From contig NZ_JOCF01000003.1 of assembly GCF_000720635.1 (NCBI RefSeq), forward strand, positions 218,454 through 282,453: DNA of 64,000 nucleotides, given 5' to 3'. A program made the translations under genes and the position numbers. Positions 42,577 to 51,208 of the stretch are shown one piece after another (within the stretch, counting starts at the first letter, position 1; every line of letters starts with the position of its first letter). Source of the stretch: Streptomyces sp. NRRL WC-3742 (GTDB taxonomy: Bacteria; Actinomycetota; Actinomycetes; Streptomycetales; Streptomycetaceae). The notes under the pieces were generated by a model. It saw only the letters and a program-made list of their open reading frames with translations, searched no databases and was not told the DNA's origin.

Positions 42577-43493
42577 CGTCCCACCGCCTGTTGCGAGGCG
42601 GGAGTCCGCGCGGCGGACCGGTGGACGATGCCCAGGTAGGCGTCCTCGAGGTCGGGCGGGACCCGGGCGGCGTCCCGGGTCGGCGGGGCGGGGGCGAGCA
42701 GCCGCAGCCGTACCCCGTTCGCGGTCCGCATCGTGCGGCTGACCACGTGCCGGGCCTGGACGGCCGGGACCTCGGCGGGGGCGACCATGACCTCCCAGAC
42801 CTGCCCGTCGACCTCGCGGAGCAGGTCGTCGGGGGCTCCGCGGCGCAGCAGCCGCCCCTGGGCGACCACGGCGATGTCGGAGGCGACCGACTCGACGTCC
42901 GAGACGATGTGGGTGGAGAGCATCACGACCCGGTCGGCCGCGAGGTCGCTGAGCAGGTTGCGGAAGCGCACCCGCTCCTCCGGGTCCAGACCGGCCGTCG
43001 GCTCGTCGACCACGATCACCTTGGGGTCGGCCAGCAGGGCCTGGGCGATGCCGACCCGGCGGAGCATGCCGCCGGAGTACGTGCCGAGCGGGCGCTTGAC
43101 CGCCTCGGTCAGGTTGACCAACTGGAGCAGCTCGTCGATCCGGGCCTTGGCGGAGCGTGCGGACAGGCCCTTGGCGGCCGCCAGGTAGGAGAGGAACTCC
43201 CGCGAGGTCAGGTTCGGGTAGGCCCCGAAGTCCTGTGGCAGGTAGCCGAGTTCGCGACGAAGGCGGTCCGGGTCGGCGAGCACGTCGGTGCCCTGGTAGC
43301 GGACCTGGCCGCTGGTGGGCCTGGTGACCGTGGACATGATCCTCATGAGCGAGGACTTGCCGGCGCCGTTGGGCCCCAGCAGGCCCAGCAGGCCCGGGTT
43401 CAGGTGCATCGTCATGCCGTCGACGGCGCGCTTGCCACCCTTGCCGCCCTTGCCGCCCTTGTACACCTTGGTGATGTCGATCAGTTCGAGCAT
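42573..43493 (-). CDS. ABC transporter ATP-binding protein
   Basis: This encodes 306 aa from ATG 43493. Walker A is LGLLGPNGAGKSSLMRIMST, Q-loop LGYLPQDFGAYPNLTSREFL, signature TYSGGMLRRVGIAQALL, Walker B KVIVVDEPTAGLDPEERV, switch His LSTHIVSDVE. The N-terminus has a GGK repeat (VYKGGKGGKGGKRAVDG), a 9-bp slippage expansion at 43431-43460 near the nucleotide-binding core. Overlap with the permease shows that they act as one exporter. Confidence 0.9.
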   Translation of the reverse strand: MLELIDITKVYKGGKGGKGGKRAVDGMTMHLNPGLLGLLGPNGAGKSSLMRIMSTVTRPTSGQVRYQGTDVLADPDRLRRELGYLPQDFGAYPNLTSREFLSYLAAAKGLSARSAKARIDELLQLVNLTEAVKRPLGTYSGGMLRRVGIAQALLADPKVIVVDEPTAGLDPEERVRFRNLLSDLAADRVVMLSTHIVSDVESVASDIAVVAQGRLLRRGAPDDLLREVDGQVWEVMVAPAEVPAVQARHVVSRTMRTANGVRLRLLAPAPPTRDAARVPPDLEDAYLGIVHRSAARTPASQQAVGR

Positions 43494-43534
43494 TGTCGTC
43501 TTCTTCCCCCTCTTCCCCGTCGGGCCGGTCGGCC

Positions 43535-43918
43535 TCAGCCCTTCAGATCCGTCGCTTTGCCGTCGCGCGTCACGGCGACTCCGCGCGGCACCTCCACCCG
43601 GAACTTGGCGTCGCAGTTGGCCAGTCCGTTGCACCCCGCGCGGAGCTCGAGCGTGCCGTCCTCCAGTTGCCAGAGTTCCTTGGTGGTGCCGACCTTGGGG
43701 CCGACGTCGAACCAGCGGGTGACCTTGACGTCCTTGCGGTCGGCCGGGACGAGGTCGGTGGGGATGCCGTGCGACTTGACGTTCAGGCTCTTGCCACTGA
43801 ACTCGAAGGTCCTGTCCTCGGGCGTGGCGTCCCCGGCCTTGGCGCAGGCGGTGAGCGGGACCAGAGCGGCGAGGGCGAGGGCGAGCAGGGCGGGTGCGGC
43901 TTTCTTGCGCGAGAGCAC
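43535..43918 (-). CDS. Small secreted lipoprotein
   Basis: This encodes 127 aa from GTG 43918 behind GGAGGAACCG. The signal (SRKKAAPALLALALAALVPL) ends in a lipobox with the Cys at LTAC/AKAGD, so the protein is lipid-anchored outside the membrane. The mature part (FEFSGKSLNVKSHGIPTDLV, LEDGTLELRAGCNGLANCDA) resembles small DUF4097-like adhesin or sensor proteins; function unknown. First gene of the ABC operon, 42 bp before the ATPase gene, with the palindrome 43983-44000 in its promoter region. Confidence 0.75.
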   Translation of the reverse strand: MLSRKKAAPALLALALAALVPLTACAKAGDATPEDRTFEFSGKSLNVKSHGIPTDLVPADRKDVKVTRWFDVGPKVGTTKELWQLEDGTLELRAGCNGLANCDAKFRVEVPRGVAVTRDGKATDLKG

Positions 43919-43982
43919 CGGTTCCTCCGGGAAGTTGGGATCGGGAATGCTTGAAAGATTCGCCGATCCACGCCCAGCTGCC

Positions 43983-44000
43983 ATCTGCCGTTCGGCAGAT
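43983..44000. promoter_or_regulatory. ATCTGCCGTTCGGCAGAT palindrome (response-regulator site)
   Basis: Perfect 8-bp arms with a 2-bp spacer lie 65 bp upstream of the lipoprotein gene. A near-identical site, ATCTGCCGTTCGGTAGAT, stands upstream of the histidine kinase at 45315-45332. Confidence 0.75.
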
Positions 44001-44045
44001 ATTGCGGCCCGAGTTCGGGCCTGACCCGTTGACTCGCTGGCTAGG

Positions 44046-45236
44046 TCAGGTCCAGTCCTTCCGGTCCGTCAGGTCGGGACGCAGCGGCAGCACGCCCCGG
44101 ACGCGCCAGCCCCCGGCGTGCGGGCCGGCGGTCAGGTCGCCGCCGAGGGCGGTGATCCGCTCGGTCAGGCCGGCCAGGCCGGTGCCGCCGCCACCGGGGC
44201 GGCGGGCCGCGAGGCCGCCGGAGCCGTCCTGGCGTCCGCTGTCGGTGACGGTCACTCGAAGGGCGGGGCCGGGGGTACGGACCACCTCCACCTCCAGCCG
44301 GTCGGTGCCCGGGGCGTGCCGCCGGACGTTGGTCAGTGCCTCCAGGACGACCCGGTACGCCGCGTCCTCGATCTCGCGTGGCGCCGTACCGGCCAGGCCC
44401 GGCTCCAGGTCGAGGGCGCCGCCGATGACGCCCGAGGCCAGGAAGCGGTCGACCAGCTCCGGCAGGTCGGCGAGGCCGCGGACCTTGGTCGGCGGCGGTT
44501 CGGCGGCGGCCGACGTCTCCGGGTCGCGCAGGGTCCGCAGGGTGTGGTCCATCGAGTCCAGCGCCCGCAGGCCGGCCGCCTCCAGCCTGCCCAGCAGTTC
44601 CCTGACCTGCTCCTCGTCGTACGCGTCGACCTGGGCCGCCTGCACCTCCAGCAGGATGCCGGTCACCTCGTGGGCGACGAAGTCGTGGAGGTCCCTCGCC
44701 ACTTCGAGCCGCTGTTCTCGGCGGGCCCGCCGGACCGCGCGGGCCCGGCGGTCGTCGTTCGCCCGCAGGTAGAGCCCGACGCCCACGGCGCCGGCCGCCG
44801 GGAACATCGCCATCGCGACGGCGACCACGGAAGGCGCGAGCACCGCCTGCGGCAGCCGGAGGGTGAAGCGTAGGGGGAGCGCCAGCAGCGTCAGGGTCAG
44901 CGCCGAGCCGACCACCGCCGCGCGGCGGACGTCCGCCCGCCGGATCACCCGCCCGACCAGCACCAGCACGGAAGCGAACTCGAACGGGAGCCACGGCAGC
45001 ACGAACCCCTGCCGACCGGCGTAGCCGATGTCGACCGCGATCGAGAACGCCGCGACCAGGCCGGCCGCCAGGACCGGGGAGGCCGGGCCCAGCGGCCGGC
45101 GCAGCATCGCGACCGTCATCGCCAGGACGGCGACCAGGGCCACGATCCACACACTCGGTGGGGCGATCGCCGCCGGAGCCGCGACCAGGATCGCCGCCGT
45201 CGCGCACACCGTGCGGCGGCGACGCGAGTCAGGCAT
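44046..45236 (-). CDS. NarL-type sensor histidine kinase
   Basis: This encodes 396 aa from ATG 45236; GTG 45269 is an alternative, and neither has a strong ribosome site. About five N-terminal membrane helices (from ATAAILVAAPAAIAPPSVWI on) are followed by the HisKA_3 dimer/phospho-acceptor REQRLEVARDLHDFVAHEVT (His in DLHDF) and an HATPase with GGGTGLAGLTERITALGGDL. It works with the response regulator gene upstream on the same strand (45397-46077); the adjacent ABC operon is the likely output. Confidence 0.87.
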   Translation of the reverse strand: MPDSRRRRTVCATAAILVAAPAAIAPPSVWIVALVAVLAMTVAMLRRPLGPASPVLAAGLVAAFSIAVDIGYAGRQGFVLPWLPFEFASVLVLVGRVIRRADVRRAAVVGSALTLTLLALPLRFTLRLPQAVLAPSVVAVAMAMFPAAGAVGVGLYLRANDDRRARAVRRARREQRLEVARDLHDFVAHEVTGILLEVQAAQVDAYDEEQVRELLGRLEAAGLRALDSMDHTLRTLRDPETSAAAEPPPTKVRGLADLPELVDRFLASGVIGGALDLEPGLAGTAPREIEDAAYRVVLEALTNVRRHAPGTDRLEVEVVRTPGPALRVTVTDSGRQDGSGGLAARRPGGGGTGLAGLTERITALGGDLTAGPHAGGWRVRGVLPLRPDLTDRKDWT

Positions 45237-45314
45237 CAGTTCGGTCTGCACGGGGCCGAGCCTACGCACGGCGCAGAACCGGTACGCCCCCGGGCAGATG
45301 ACCGTCGATCAGGC

Positions 45315-45332
45315 ATCTGCCGTTCGGTAGAT
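45315..45332. promoter_or_regulatory. ATCTGCCGTTCGGTAGAT near-palindrome
   Basis: Matches the 43983-44000 palindrome in 17 of 18 bases. It lies between the response-regulator stop and the kinase start, so it may drive the kinase gene separately or feed back on it. Confidence 0.75.
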
Positions 45333-45396
45333 CCTCGGACGTGTCCGCACGGCACGACGGCCGGTCGGCACCCCCGCCACGGGCCGAAGGAGTCCC

Positions 45397-46077
45397 TCAC
45401 TCGGCCAATCGACCGGTCGCATATCCCATCTCGAAGGCGCGCACGGCGATTCCGACCCGGTTCCTGACGCCCAACTTGCGCTGAATGCTGGCCACATGGG
45501 TCTTCACCGTGCCCGCCGAGATGAACAGCTCCCCGGCGATATCGGCGTTGGTCATCCCCTCGGCCACCTTTCCGGCGATCTCCGTCTCCCGGTCGGTGAG
45601 CGGATCGACCAAGGTCGGGCCACCCGGCCGGGCACCGGTGACGTGTTTGAGCAACCGGACCGTGATGGACGGACTGATCAGACTGTCGCCCGCCACCGCG
45701 GCCCGGACCGCCTCGACCAGCAGCGCCGGACCCGAGCGCTTGAGCAGGAATCCGGAGGCGCCGTGGCGCAGCGCCGGGTACACGTACTCGTCGAGATCGA
45801 AGGTGGTGACGACGACGACCTTGATCGGGTTCGCCGCCGACGGGCCGGCGATCAGGCGGACCACCTCCAGACCGTCCATGCGCGGCATCCGGATGTCCAC
45901 CAGCGCCACATCGGGCCGGAGCCGGCGCGCCGCTTCCACGGCGGCGACGCCGTCCGCAGCTTCGCCGACGACCTCCATGTCCGGCTGGTGCTCGAGGATC
46001 CGCCGCATGCCGCGACGGACCATCTCCTGGTCGTCCGCGAGCAGTAGCCGAATGGTCACAGCCGGGAATTCTGTCAT
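45397..46077 (-). CDS. NarL/FixJ-family response regulator
   Basis: This encodes 226 aa. The receiver domain is LLLADDQEMVRRGMRRIL (acidic pocket), VALVDIRMPRMDGLEVV (phospho-Asp in LVDIRMP), VVTTFDLDEYV and GFLLKRSGP (Lys). The HTH is LTDRETEIAGKVAEGMTNAD, IAGELFISAGTVKTHVASIQ. It is the cognate regulator of the kinase at 44046-45236. The two matching palindromes downstream are the best candidate binding sites. Confidence 0.9.
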   Translation of the reverse strand: MTEFPAVTIRLLLADDQEMVRRGMRRILEHQPDMEVVGEAADGVAAVEAARRLRPDVALVDIRMPRMDGLEVVRLIAGPSAANPIKVVVVTTFDLDEYVYPALRHGASGFLLKRSGPALLVEAVRAAVAGDSLISPSITVRLLKHVTGARPGGPTLVDPLTDRETEIAGKVAEGMTNADIAGELFISAGTVKTHVASIQRKLGVRNRVGIAVRAFEMGYATGRLAE

Positions 46078-46210
46078 ACCGGCCGACCGGGGTTATCCGG
46101 TCCCGGCGTGTGCCGGACCAGGTCGAGCAGCGCCTCGTCACGGAGCTCGACCCGGCCCGGCGCAGAAGCCGCTGCAGTGCGCCGCGGTGTCGCGATGCCC
46201 TGGTCCCCGC

Positions 46211-46564
46211 TCAGCTCCTGGGAGCACTCAGGACGCAGAACTCGTTGCCCTCCGGGTCGAGGAGTGTCACCCAGTGCTGCCCGTCCTGCACGGTGTCGAC
46301 GCGCCGGGCACCGAGGGAGAGCAGCCGGGCGACCTCGGCCTCCTGGTCGTCGGGGCGGAAGTCGGGGTGGAGCCGGTTCTTCGACGTCTTGCCCTCGGGG
46401 ACGGTCACGAAGAGCAGGCCCGGCATCCGGTCCGGCTCAGGCCGGATCTCGATGATCTCCTCGGTTTCGTCCACCACAACCCAGCCGAGAGCCTCGGCCC
46501 ACCAATGCCCGAGAGCGATCGGGTCGGCGGAGTCGACCATGATTTGTTCCCATTCCAGTGCCAT
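46211..46564 (-). CDS. VOC-family (glyoxalase-like) protein
   Basis: This encodes 117 aa from ATG 46564; a longer in-frame extension lacks similarity. MALEWEQIMVDSADPIALGH, WWAEALGWVVV, then HWVTLLDPEGNEFCVL are the single-domain VOC/PF18029-type layout common in streptomycetes. Metal-binding positions and the substrate cannot be told. The 46565-47031 stretch shows no gene I can support. Confidence 0.8.
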   Translation of the reverse strand: MALEWEQIMVDSADPIALGHWWAEALGWVVVDETEEIIEIRPEPDRMPGLLFVTVPEGKTSKNRLHPDFRPDDQEAEVARLLSLGARRVDTVQDGQHWVTLLDPEGNEFCVLSAPRS

Positions 46565-47031
46565 GGGCCTGAGCATAGGCAGACCGGCGGCCCTCCCCGC
46601 AAAGCCGCCACCGGCAGAGACGGCGCTGACGACGTGCCTCTGTTGCCCCCGTCCGCGCCGGGGCCCGCCAGTGACGCCGTGCTCGCACAGGCTCTCGCCG
46701 ATCCGTTCCCCGGCCGGGTCCGGGCCGGGCTGGTCCCGCTGCGGGCCGGACCGGAAGAAGCCGTCCGTGATGGCGTTCAACAACATGAAGGTCCCCTCGG
46801 ACGGGGTGGTGGGATGGGTGGCGTCACCTTCTCCATCCCTGCACCATCCGTAAAATGACAAGCGGTCACATCGTGAGCAAGGCCGAGGAGGGCCAGCAGG
46901 AGCGGACCGGCTGCTTCGTTCGAGTCAGCTGTGTCCGACCGATTCCCGCGTCTGGCTCGACCAGCTCGGCCCCGGTACCGGCGGCCGCGCGGTCCGGGTG
47001 CGGGCCGCGACCGCGCTGCGTCGGGCGCGAT

Positions 47032-48228
47032 TCAGTGCGCTCCGATGGGGGATCCAGCGGCGGTACGCATCTCGGTGAGGGCGGAGTCCAGACGTGCGGA
47101 GCCCACGGAAGGGGCGAGCCGGGTTGCCAGGGCTGCATGGTGATCGGCTTCGGCGCGGTTGCCCTGCCGGTAGAGCACTGTGGCCAGCCTGGCCGTGGCC
47201 ATGGCCCGCACGCGGACCTGGGCGGTGTCGGCCTCGGCAGCGCGGCGCAGGTCGGTGACGACCTGGGGGTCGTAGCGGCCGGTGGAGGCGGAGAGCAGGT
47301 AGAGGGCGAAGCCGCCGTCGCTGCCGATCTTGGCGGGGGTGATGGTGTTCGTCCAGGCCGGTCCCGAGGCGGGGTCGCCGACGCGCCCGTAAGCACGTTC
47401 AGCGACCAGCAGGTGTCGCGCCATCTGCTGCTCGTCGCCGTCCACGGCGTACGCCTGGGCGCGGACGGAGGCGAGCATCGCCCGCGCTGCCGCGGGCAGC
47501 CGCCCGCCTGCTTGGGCGGCGAGCTCCAGAGCCTCCGCGGAGCGGCGCAGGTGGATCTCCTGGCGGGCCGCGTTGGTCGCCACGTGGCACAGCAGCCCCG
47601 TGTCGCCGTGCTCGCGGGCGGTGGCCAGGCCGAGGCGGAACAGCGGACGGGCCTGGGCGAACCGGCCAGCGTCGAAGGCGGCCCAGGCGGTGAGGTTGGC
47701 CAGGCGGGCGATGGCTCCGAGGAGCGCCGTGCGAACCTCCGGGGTGGTCGATGCCTCCGTGAGTTCGACTGCCTGGCGCAGCTCGCGAAGTGCGAGGCCG
47801 TGAACGGCTCTTCCTCCTTCGCGGCGGTCGGCGCGCTCCAGCAGGGCGGTTCGCTGCTGGAGCTTGGCGATGTCGCCCGCGCGCAGGCGGGTCGGCGTGT
47901 GGCCGGCGGGCAACAGCGCCGCCATGGCGGCCGTCAGTACGTCTCGGCGGAGCGAGGTACTCACCTCATCGGGGTGATCGGGGAGGAACTGCCTAGGCAG
48001 CAGGCCCAGTTCGGCCGGTGAGCCCGCACCCAGGACCTGGCAGACGGCCTGGCGGTAGGGCTCGTGCGGCCACGTGATGCGGCCCCGTTCTAGGCGCGAA
48101 ACGTAGCTGCCGTCAAACGCGGAATCTCGTCCGGTCAGCCCTTCGACGTGGAATCTCATACGCTCGGCGACCTGTCGCTGTGTCAGGCCCAGTGCGCGGC
48201 GTGCGTTCCTGAACAGCATGTTCGTCAC
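47032..48228 (-). CDS. XRE-family regulator with a TPR-like C-terminal region
   Basis: This encodes 398 aa; GTG 48228 follows GGGGTGGGGTGCA (ATG 48219 is an alternative). The N-terminal HTH is ARRALGLTQRQVAERMRFHV, then GSYVSRLERGRITWPHEPYR. After about residue 110 the sequence is Ala-rich helix repeats (LGLATAREHGDTGLLCHVAT, LELAAQAGGRLPAAARAMLA) as in streptomycete signal-sensing XRE-TPR regulators. It is divergent from the NUDIX/nucleotidyltransferase/dioxygenase genes at 48426-50573 and probably controls them. Confidence 0.82.
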   Translation of the reverse strand: MTNMLFRNARRALGLTQRQVAERMRFHVEGLTGRDSAFDGSYVSRLERGRITWPHEPYRQAVCQVLGAGSPAELGLLPRQFLPDHPDEVSTSLRRDVLTAAMAALLPAGHTPTRLRAGDIAKLQQRTALLERADRREGGRAVHGLALRELRQAVELTEASTTPEVRTALLGAIARLANLTAWAAFDAGRFAQARPLFRLGLATAREHGDTGLLCHVATNAARQEIHLRRSAEALELAAQAGGRLPAAARAMLASVRAQAYAVDGDEQQMARHLLVAERAYGRVGDPASGPAWTNTITPAKIGSDGGFALYLLSASTGRYDPQVVTDLRRAAEADTAQVRVRAMATARLATVLYRQGNRAEADHHAALATRLAPSVGSARLDSALTEMRTAAGSPIGAH

Positions 48229-48425
48229 TGCACCCCACCCCCAACCTCTGTCGCAGGGCGAGGATCCAGCGTATCGGCCGGGCTGAGGACTGCCCACTGA
48301 AATGCCCTGCCGCGGTCACCCGATCAGGTGGTCTCCTGGAGATGCCCCACCCGGCCACCTGGCGCCGTCCAGCGGACCTCGCCGGACCTCCGCGCCGCAC
48401 CGCAGCGGGCCCGTACAGTCCTCGC

Positions 48426-48965
48426 ATGACCGACACCACCGCGCCGTGGCGCGAGATCGAACGCACCACCGTGTTCAGCAAGTTCGGGCGATCCGTCGAC
48501 CAGGTCGACTTCGAGATGCCCGATGGACGGAAGGAGCAGTTCTACCTCAAGTGCGAGCGACCGGCAGGCGCCGTGCTCGCCCTCACCCCCGACCGGCACG
48601 TCATCCTCGCCCGCCAATACCGGCCTGGCCCCGAGCGTGTCCTGCACGAACTCCCCGGCGGCTTCATCGAGCCGGGCGAGCAGGCCGCAGCCGCCATCGC
48701 CCGGGAACTGCTGGAGGAGACCGGCTACCAGGGCACGATCACCGAGATCGGCTCCTACTGGCACGACGCCTACTCCACTGTCCGCCGCTTCGCCTTCCTC
48801 GCCACCGACTGCGTGCGCGTCACCGAACCCACTCCGGAACGCACCGAGTTCATCGACGTCGTCACCCTCCCCCTGGCCGAGTTCCGCGACCGCGTGCTGC
48901 GCCAGGGAGCGATGACCGACGCCGCCGCGGCCTACCTCGCCCTCGACCACCTCCAGCTCCTGTAG
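48426..48965 (+). CDS. NUDIX hydrolase (ADP-ribose pyrophosphatase-like)
   Basis: This encodes 179 aa from ATG 48426. No Shine-Dalgarno is visible; TACAGT at 48412-48417 may be a -10 box, which would make the message leaderless. VLALTPDRHVILARQYRPGP, LHELPGGFIEPGEQAAAAIA, RELLEETGYQG form the substrate loop and NUDIX box, as in ADP-sugar pyrophosphatases. It is first in a run with a nucleotidyltransferase and a dioxygenase-like gene, so a role in nucleoside-diphosphate-linked metabolites is plausible. Confidence 0.85.
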   Translation: MTDTTAPWREIERTTVFSKFGRSVDQVDFEMPDGRKEQFYLKCERPAGAVLALTPDRHVILARQYRPGPERVLHELPGGFIEPGEQAAAAIARELLEETGYQGTITEIGSYWHDAYSTVRRFAFLATDCVRVTEPTPERTEFIDVVTLPLAEFRDRVLRQGAMTDAAAAYLALDHLQLL

Positions 48966-49032
48966 CCGGAGAGCAGCGGCATGGGGGTCGGGCCGACCAC
49001 ACCACGCCCACCCGCCACCCGGGAGGACCCCC

Positions 49033-49899
49033 GTGACCGAACGGAGCACCACCCCCACCACCGTCCAGTACTACACCAGCACCCTGATCCGCCTGCCCGA
49101 GCGCGCCGTCGCCCTGGTCCTGGCCGGCGGCCGAGGCACCCGGCTGCGCGCCGCCCACGACCCCGAGCTGCGGTCCACGCCGAAGGTCCTCGTGCCGATC
49201 GACACCACCAACGGTCCGATGCCGATGCTCGGCCACGCCCTGACCCAGCTCATCGCCATCGGCGTGCGCCGCATCGCGGTGCTCACCAGCTCCGACCCCG
49301 CCACCGGCGCCCAGGACGTCGAGGCGTACGCCCACACCCACTGCGCCCGGCAGGTGGAGCTGACCATCCACCGCGAGCACCAGCCTCTCGGTACCGCCGG
49401 AGCCGCCTACGCCGCCCTGGCCAACCTTCCCGACACCCCACTGGCCGTGCTCCTGCCCGCCGACACCCTCATCCCGGTCGCCTTGCTGCCCGCCGCCGTC
49501 GCCGCACACCGCGCCCGCCCGGCCGCCGTCACCTGGACCGTCACCACCAGCCCGGGGCCCGGGGCTCAGAACACCGGCCGCCTCTTCCTGTCCCCCGGCG
49601 GCGAGCAGGTCGTCCACGCGCTGGAGGGCGTCAACGCCACCCTGCCCGCCGGCACCCGGCAGAACCTGCGACAGGCCACCAGCGCCGGCGCCGTCATCAT
49701 CACCCCCGGCCGGTTCTGCGCCCTGTTCGAGGAGTACGCCCAGCGCCTCGCCGGCCCTGGCGAGGCCGACCTGTACCGGCAGTTCATGCCCTGGGCGATC
49801 AGCCAGGGCCACACTGTAGGCGCCTACGACCTCCGCGCCCCCGCTCCGGACCTCGGCACCCCCGAGCGCCTCGCCGCCTTCGGCCGCACCGCCGCCTGA
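49033..49899 (+). CDS. Sugar-phosphate nucleotidyltransferase
   Basis: This encodes 288 aa from GTG 49033, behind GGGAGGACCCCC. The N-terminal signature ALVLAGGRGTRLRAAHDPEL is the NTP-binding GGxGTRL motif, followed by STPKVLVPI (Lys) and VLLPADTLIPVALL (metal D). QPLGTAGAAYAALANLPDTP fits the sugar-1-phosphate pocket. Such enzymes make NDP-sugars from NTP and sugar 1-phosphate. Adjacent NUDIX and dioxygenase genes suggest a small specialised pathway (inference). Confidence 0.85.
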   Translation: MTERSTTPTTVQYYTSTLIRLPERAVALVLAGGRGTRLRAAHDPELRSTPKVLVPIDTTNGPMPMLGHALTQLIAIGVRRIAVLTSSDPATGAQDVEAYAHTHCARQVELTIHREHQPLGTAGAAYAALANLPDTPLAVLLPADTLIPVALLPAAVAAHRARPAAVTWTVTTSPGPGAQNTGRLFLSPGGEQVVHALEGVNATLPAGTRQNLRQATSAGAVIITPGRFCALFEEYAQRLAGPGEADLYRQFMPWAISQGHTVGAYDLRAPAPDLGTPERLAAFGRTAA

Positions 49900-49916
49900 G
49901 GAAGGAGAACAGCACC

Positions 49917-50573
49917 GTGCCCGCCACCCCGGCCGCGCTGACCGAGCAGCAGACCCGCCACTTCCGAGACCAGGGCTACCTGCGCCTGCCCGCCCCCGGC
50001 CTGTCCCACGACCTCCTCGACGATGTCGCCACCTTGGTCCGCGCCCGCGCCGCCCGCCTGCCCGCCGGGCAGGCCAAGGCATACCGGCTGTACCAGCACG
50101 ACCCCGGCCTGATGCACCGCCTCGTCGCCCACCCCGCCCTCACCGGCCCGCTCACCGCGTTGCTCGGCCCCAACATCGTCTACGTCCTCAACCGGCACAA
50201 CCAGGGGTCCATCAACTCCCCCGGCACCCAGGAGGTGCGGCTGCACCGCGACATCCTCCAGCCCACCCGCGGCCTGCTCACCGCCGTCCTGTACATCGAG
50301 GATGCTACGGTCGACACCGGCTGCACCTGGATTGTCCCCGGGTCCCACCACGCCCCCTACGTCGGCGTTCCCCAGCCCGATGGCGGCGGCACCTGGCTGG
50401 ACGAGCACCCGGAACTCGTCAGCCTCGGCGACCAGGCCGTCACCGCGGGCCTGACACTGCCCTGGAGCTCCGGCATCGTAGGTCACGTCAACCGGATCGA
50501 AATGATCAAGCGCCAAACGTATGGCCGGGCCGGCTTCGGCCTGTTGCGGAAGAGAGTCCTGCTGGCGTCCTGA
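49917..50573 (+). pseudogene. Phytanoyl-CoA dioxygenase-like gene fused to an ISL3 transposase tail
   Basis: GTG 49917 follows AAGGAG. The first about 170 codons are a PhyH-type Fe(II)/2-oxoglutarate dioxygenase (FRDQGYLRLPAPGLSHDLLD, HRDILQPTRGLLTAVLYIED with the HxD pair, CTWIVPGSHH). Normal C-terminal residues, including the distal metal His, are missing. From about 50436 the frame runs on as AVTAGLTLPWSSGIVGHVNR, IEMIKRQTYGRAGFGLLRKR, VLLAS, which is the end of an ISL3-family transposase. The in-frame chimera would not be an active dioxygenase. Confidence 0.75.
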
Positions 50574-50630
50574 CCACCTTTTGGGCCGCTGGTGTCGCTC
50601 TCAGGAGTTTCGTGCAGGGTACTCAGAAGG
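50436..50630 (+). mobile_element. 3' remnant of an ISL3-family insertion sequence
   Basis: The last about 45 codons of an ISL3 transposase (LTLPWSSGIVGHVNR...RKRVLLAS) end at 50573 and are followed by an IS-end-like stretch (about 50596-50620). The rest of the element is missing. Its left junction is in the dioxygenase gene and its right junction in the DUF6193-like gene, so it marks an insertion plus deletion. Confidence 0.6.
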
Positions 50631-50855
50631 TGCCTGTAGCAGGTCGGCGGGGATCCGGCTGACGGCGATGGCGATCGCTTCGGCGGCTGTGGTGACGTGG
50701 TGCAGGATGGGGCCGTTCCACCACTCTCTGATGGTGTAGTCGCCGGTTCCCCGGGGTGAGTCAAGCGACACGAAGGGTGGGAAGAACGGGTAGTTGGGCG
50801 TGTTGGAGAAGCTCAACGCCCAGTGGCTCGTGAAGGGGTAGAGCCTGCGGAGCTT
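50601..50855 (-). pseudogene. 3' fragment of a DUF6193-like gene
   Basis: The minus frame reads KLRRLYPFTSHWALSFSNTP, ..GDYTIREWWNGP, TTAAEAIAIAVSRIPADLLQ and stops at 50601. It resembles the C-terminus of DUF6193 proteins found in streptomycete natural-product clusters (LYPFTSHxALxFS...AEEAVAxAVxxLP). Its 3' end reads into the IS remnant, and at about 50855 it is replaced by a LuxR fragment, so only about 80 codons remain. Confidence 0.55.
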
Positions 50856-51208
50856 CGGTTCGGAGTGGGGCAAGACCGCCCTGCTGCAACTCCTCGCCCG
50901 GCCGGCCGCAGGACGCGGCGCAACCGTCCTGCGCGCCCGAGCGGAGAGCCAGCACGCCAAGCCCTACCAGGTCTTCCGGGATGCCTGGGCGGCCCGGGCC
51001 GCTGCGGACGGCCCCGACGCCGTTCCCTGGGACACCGAATCCGGGCACGACGTGGTGCGGGCCCTGCGTGACCGCGGCCGGGACGCCGTCGGCACCGTCC
51101 TGCTGCTCGACGACTTCCACTTCTGTGACCAGGCATCCGCTCGCGGTGGCTCGTCGAGCAGTTGCTCGACCAGGCGAGCGCCCTGCGGGCCCGCCACGCC
51201 GAGCAGTT
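50856..51208 (+). pseudogene. Fragment of a LuxR-family ATP-binding regulator
   Basis: WGKTALLQLLARPAAGRGATVLRARAE (end of a Walker A, GKT) and GTVLLLDDFHFCDQAS (Walker B, LLLDD) are the AAA domain of large LuxR-type regulators. A frame change near 51130 leads to RWLVEQLLDQASALRARHAE. Only about 115 codons survive; both ends abut other fragments. Confidence 0.6.
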
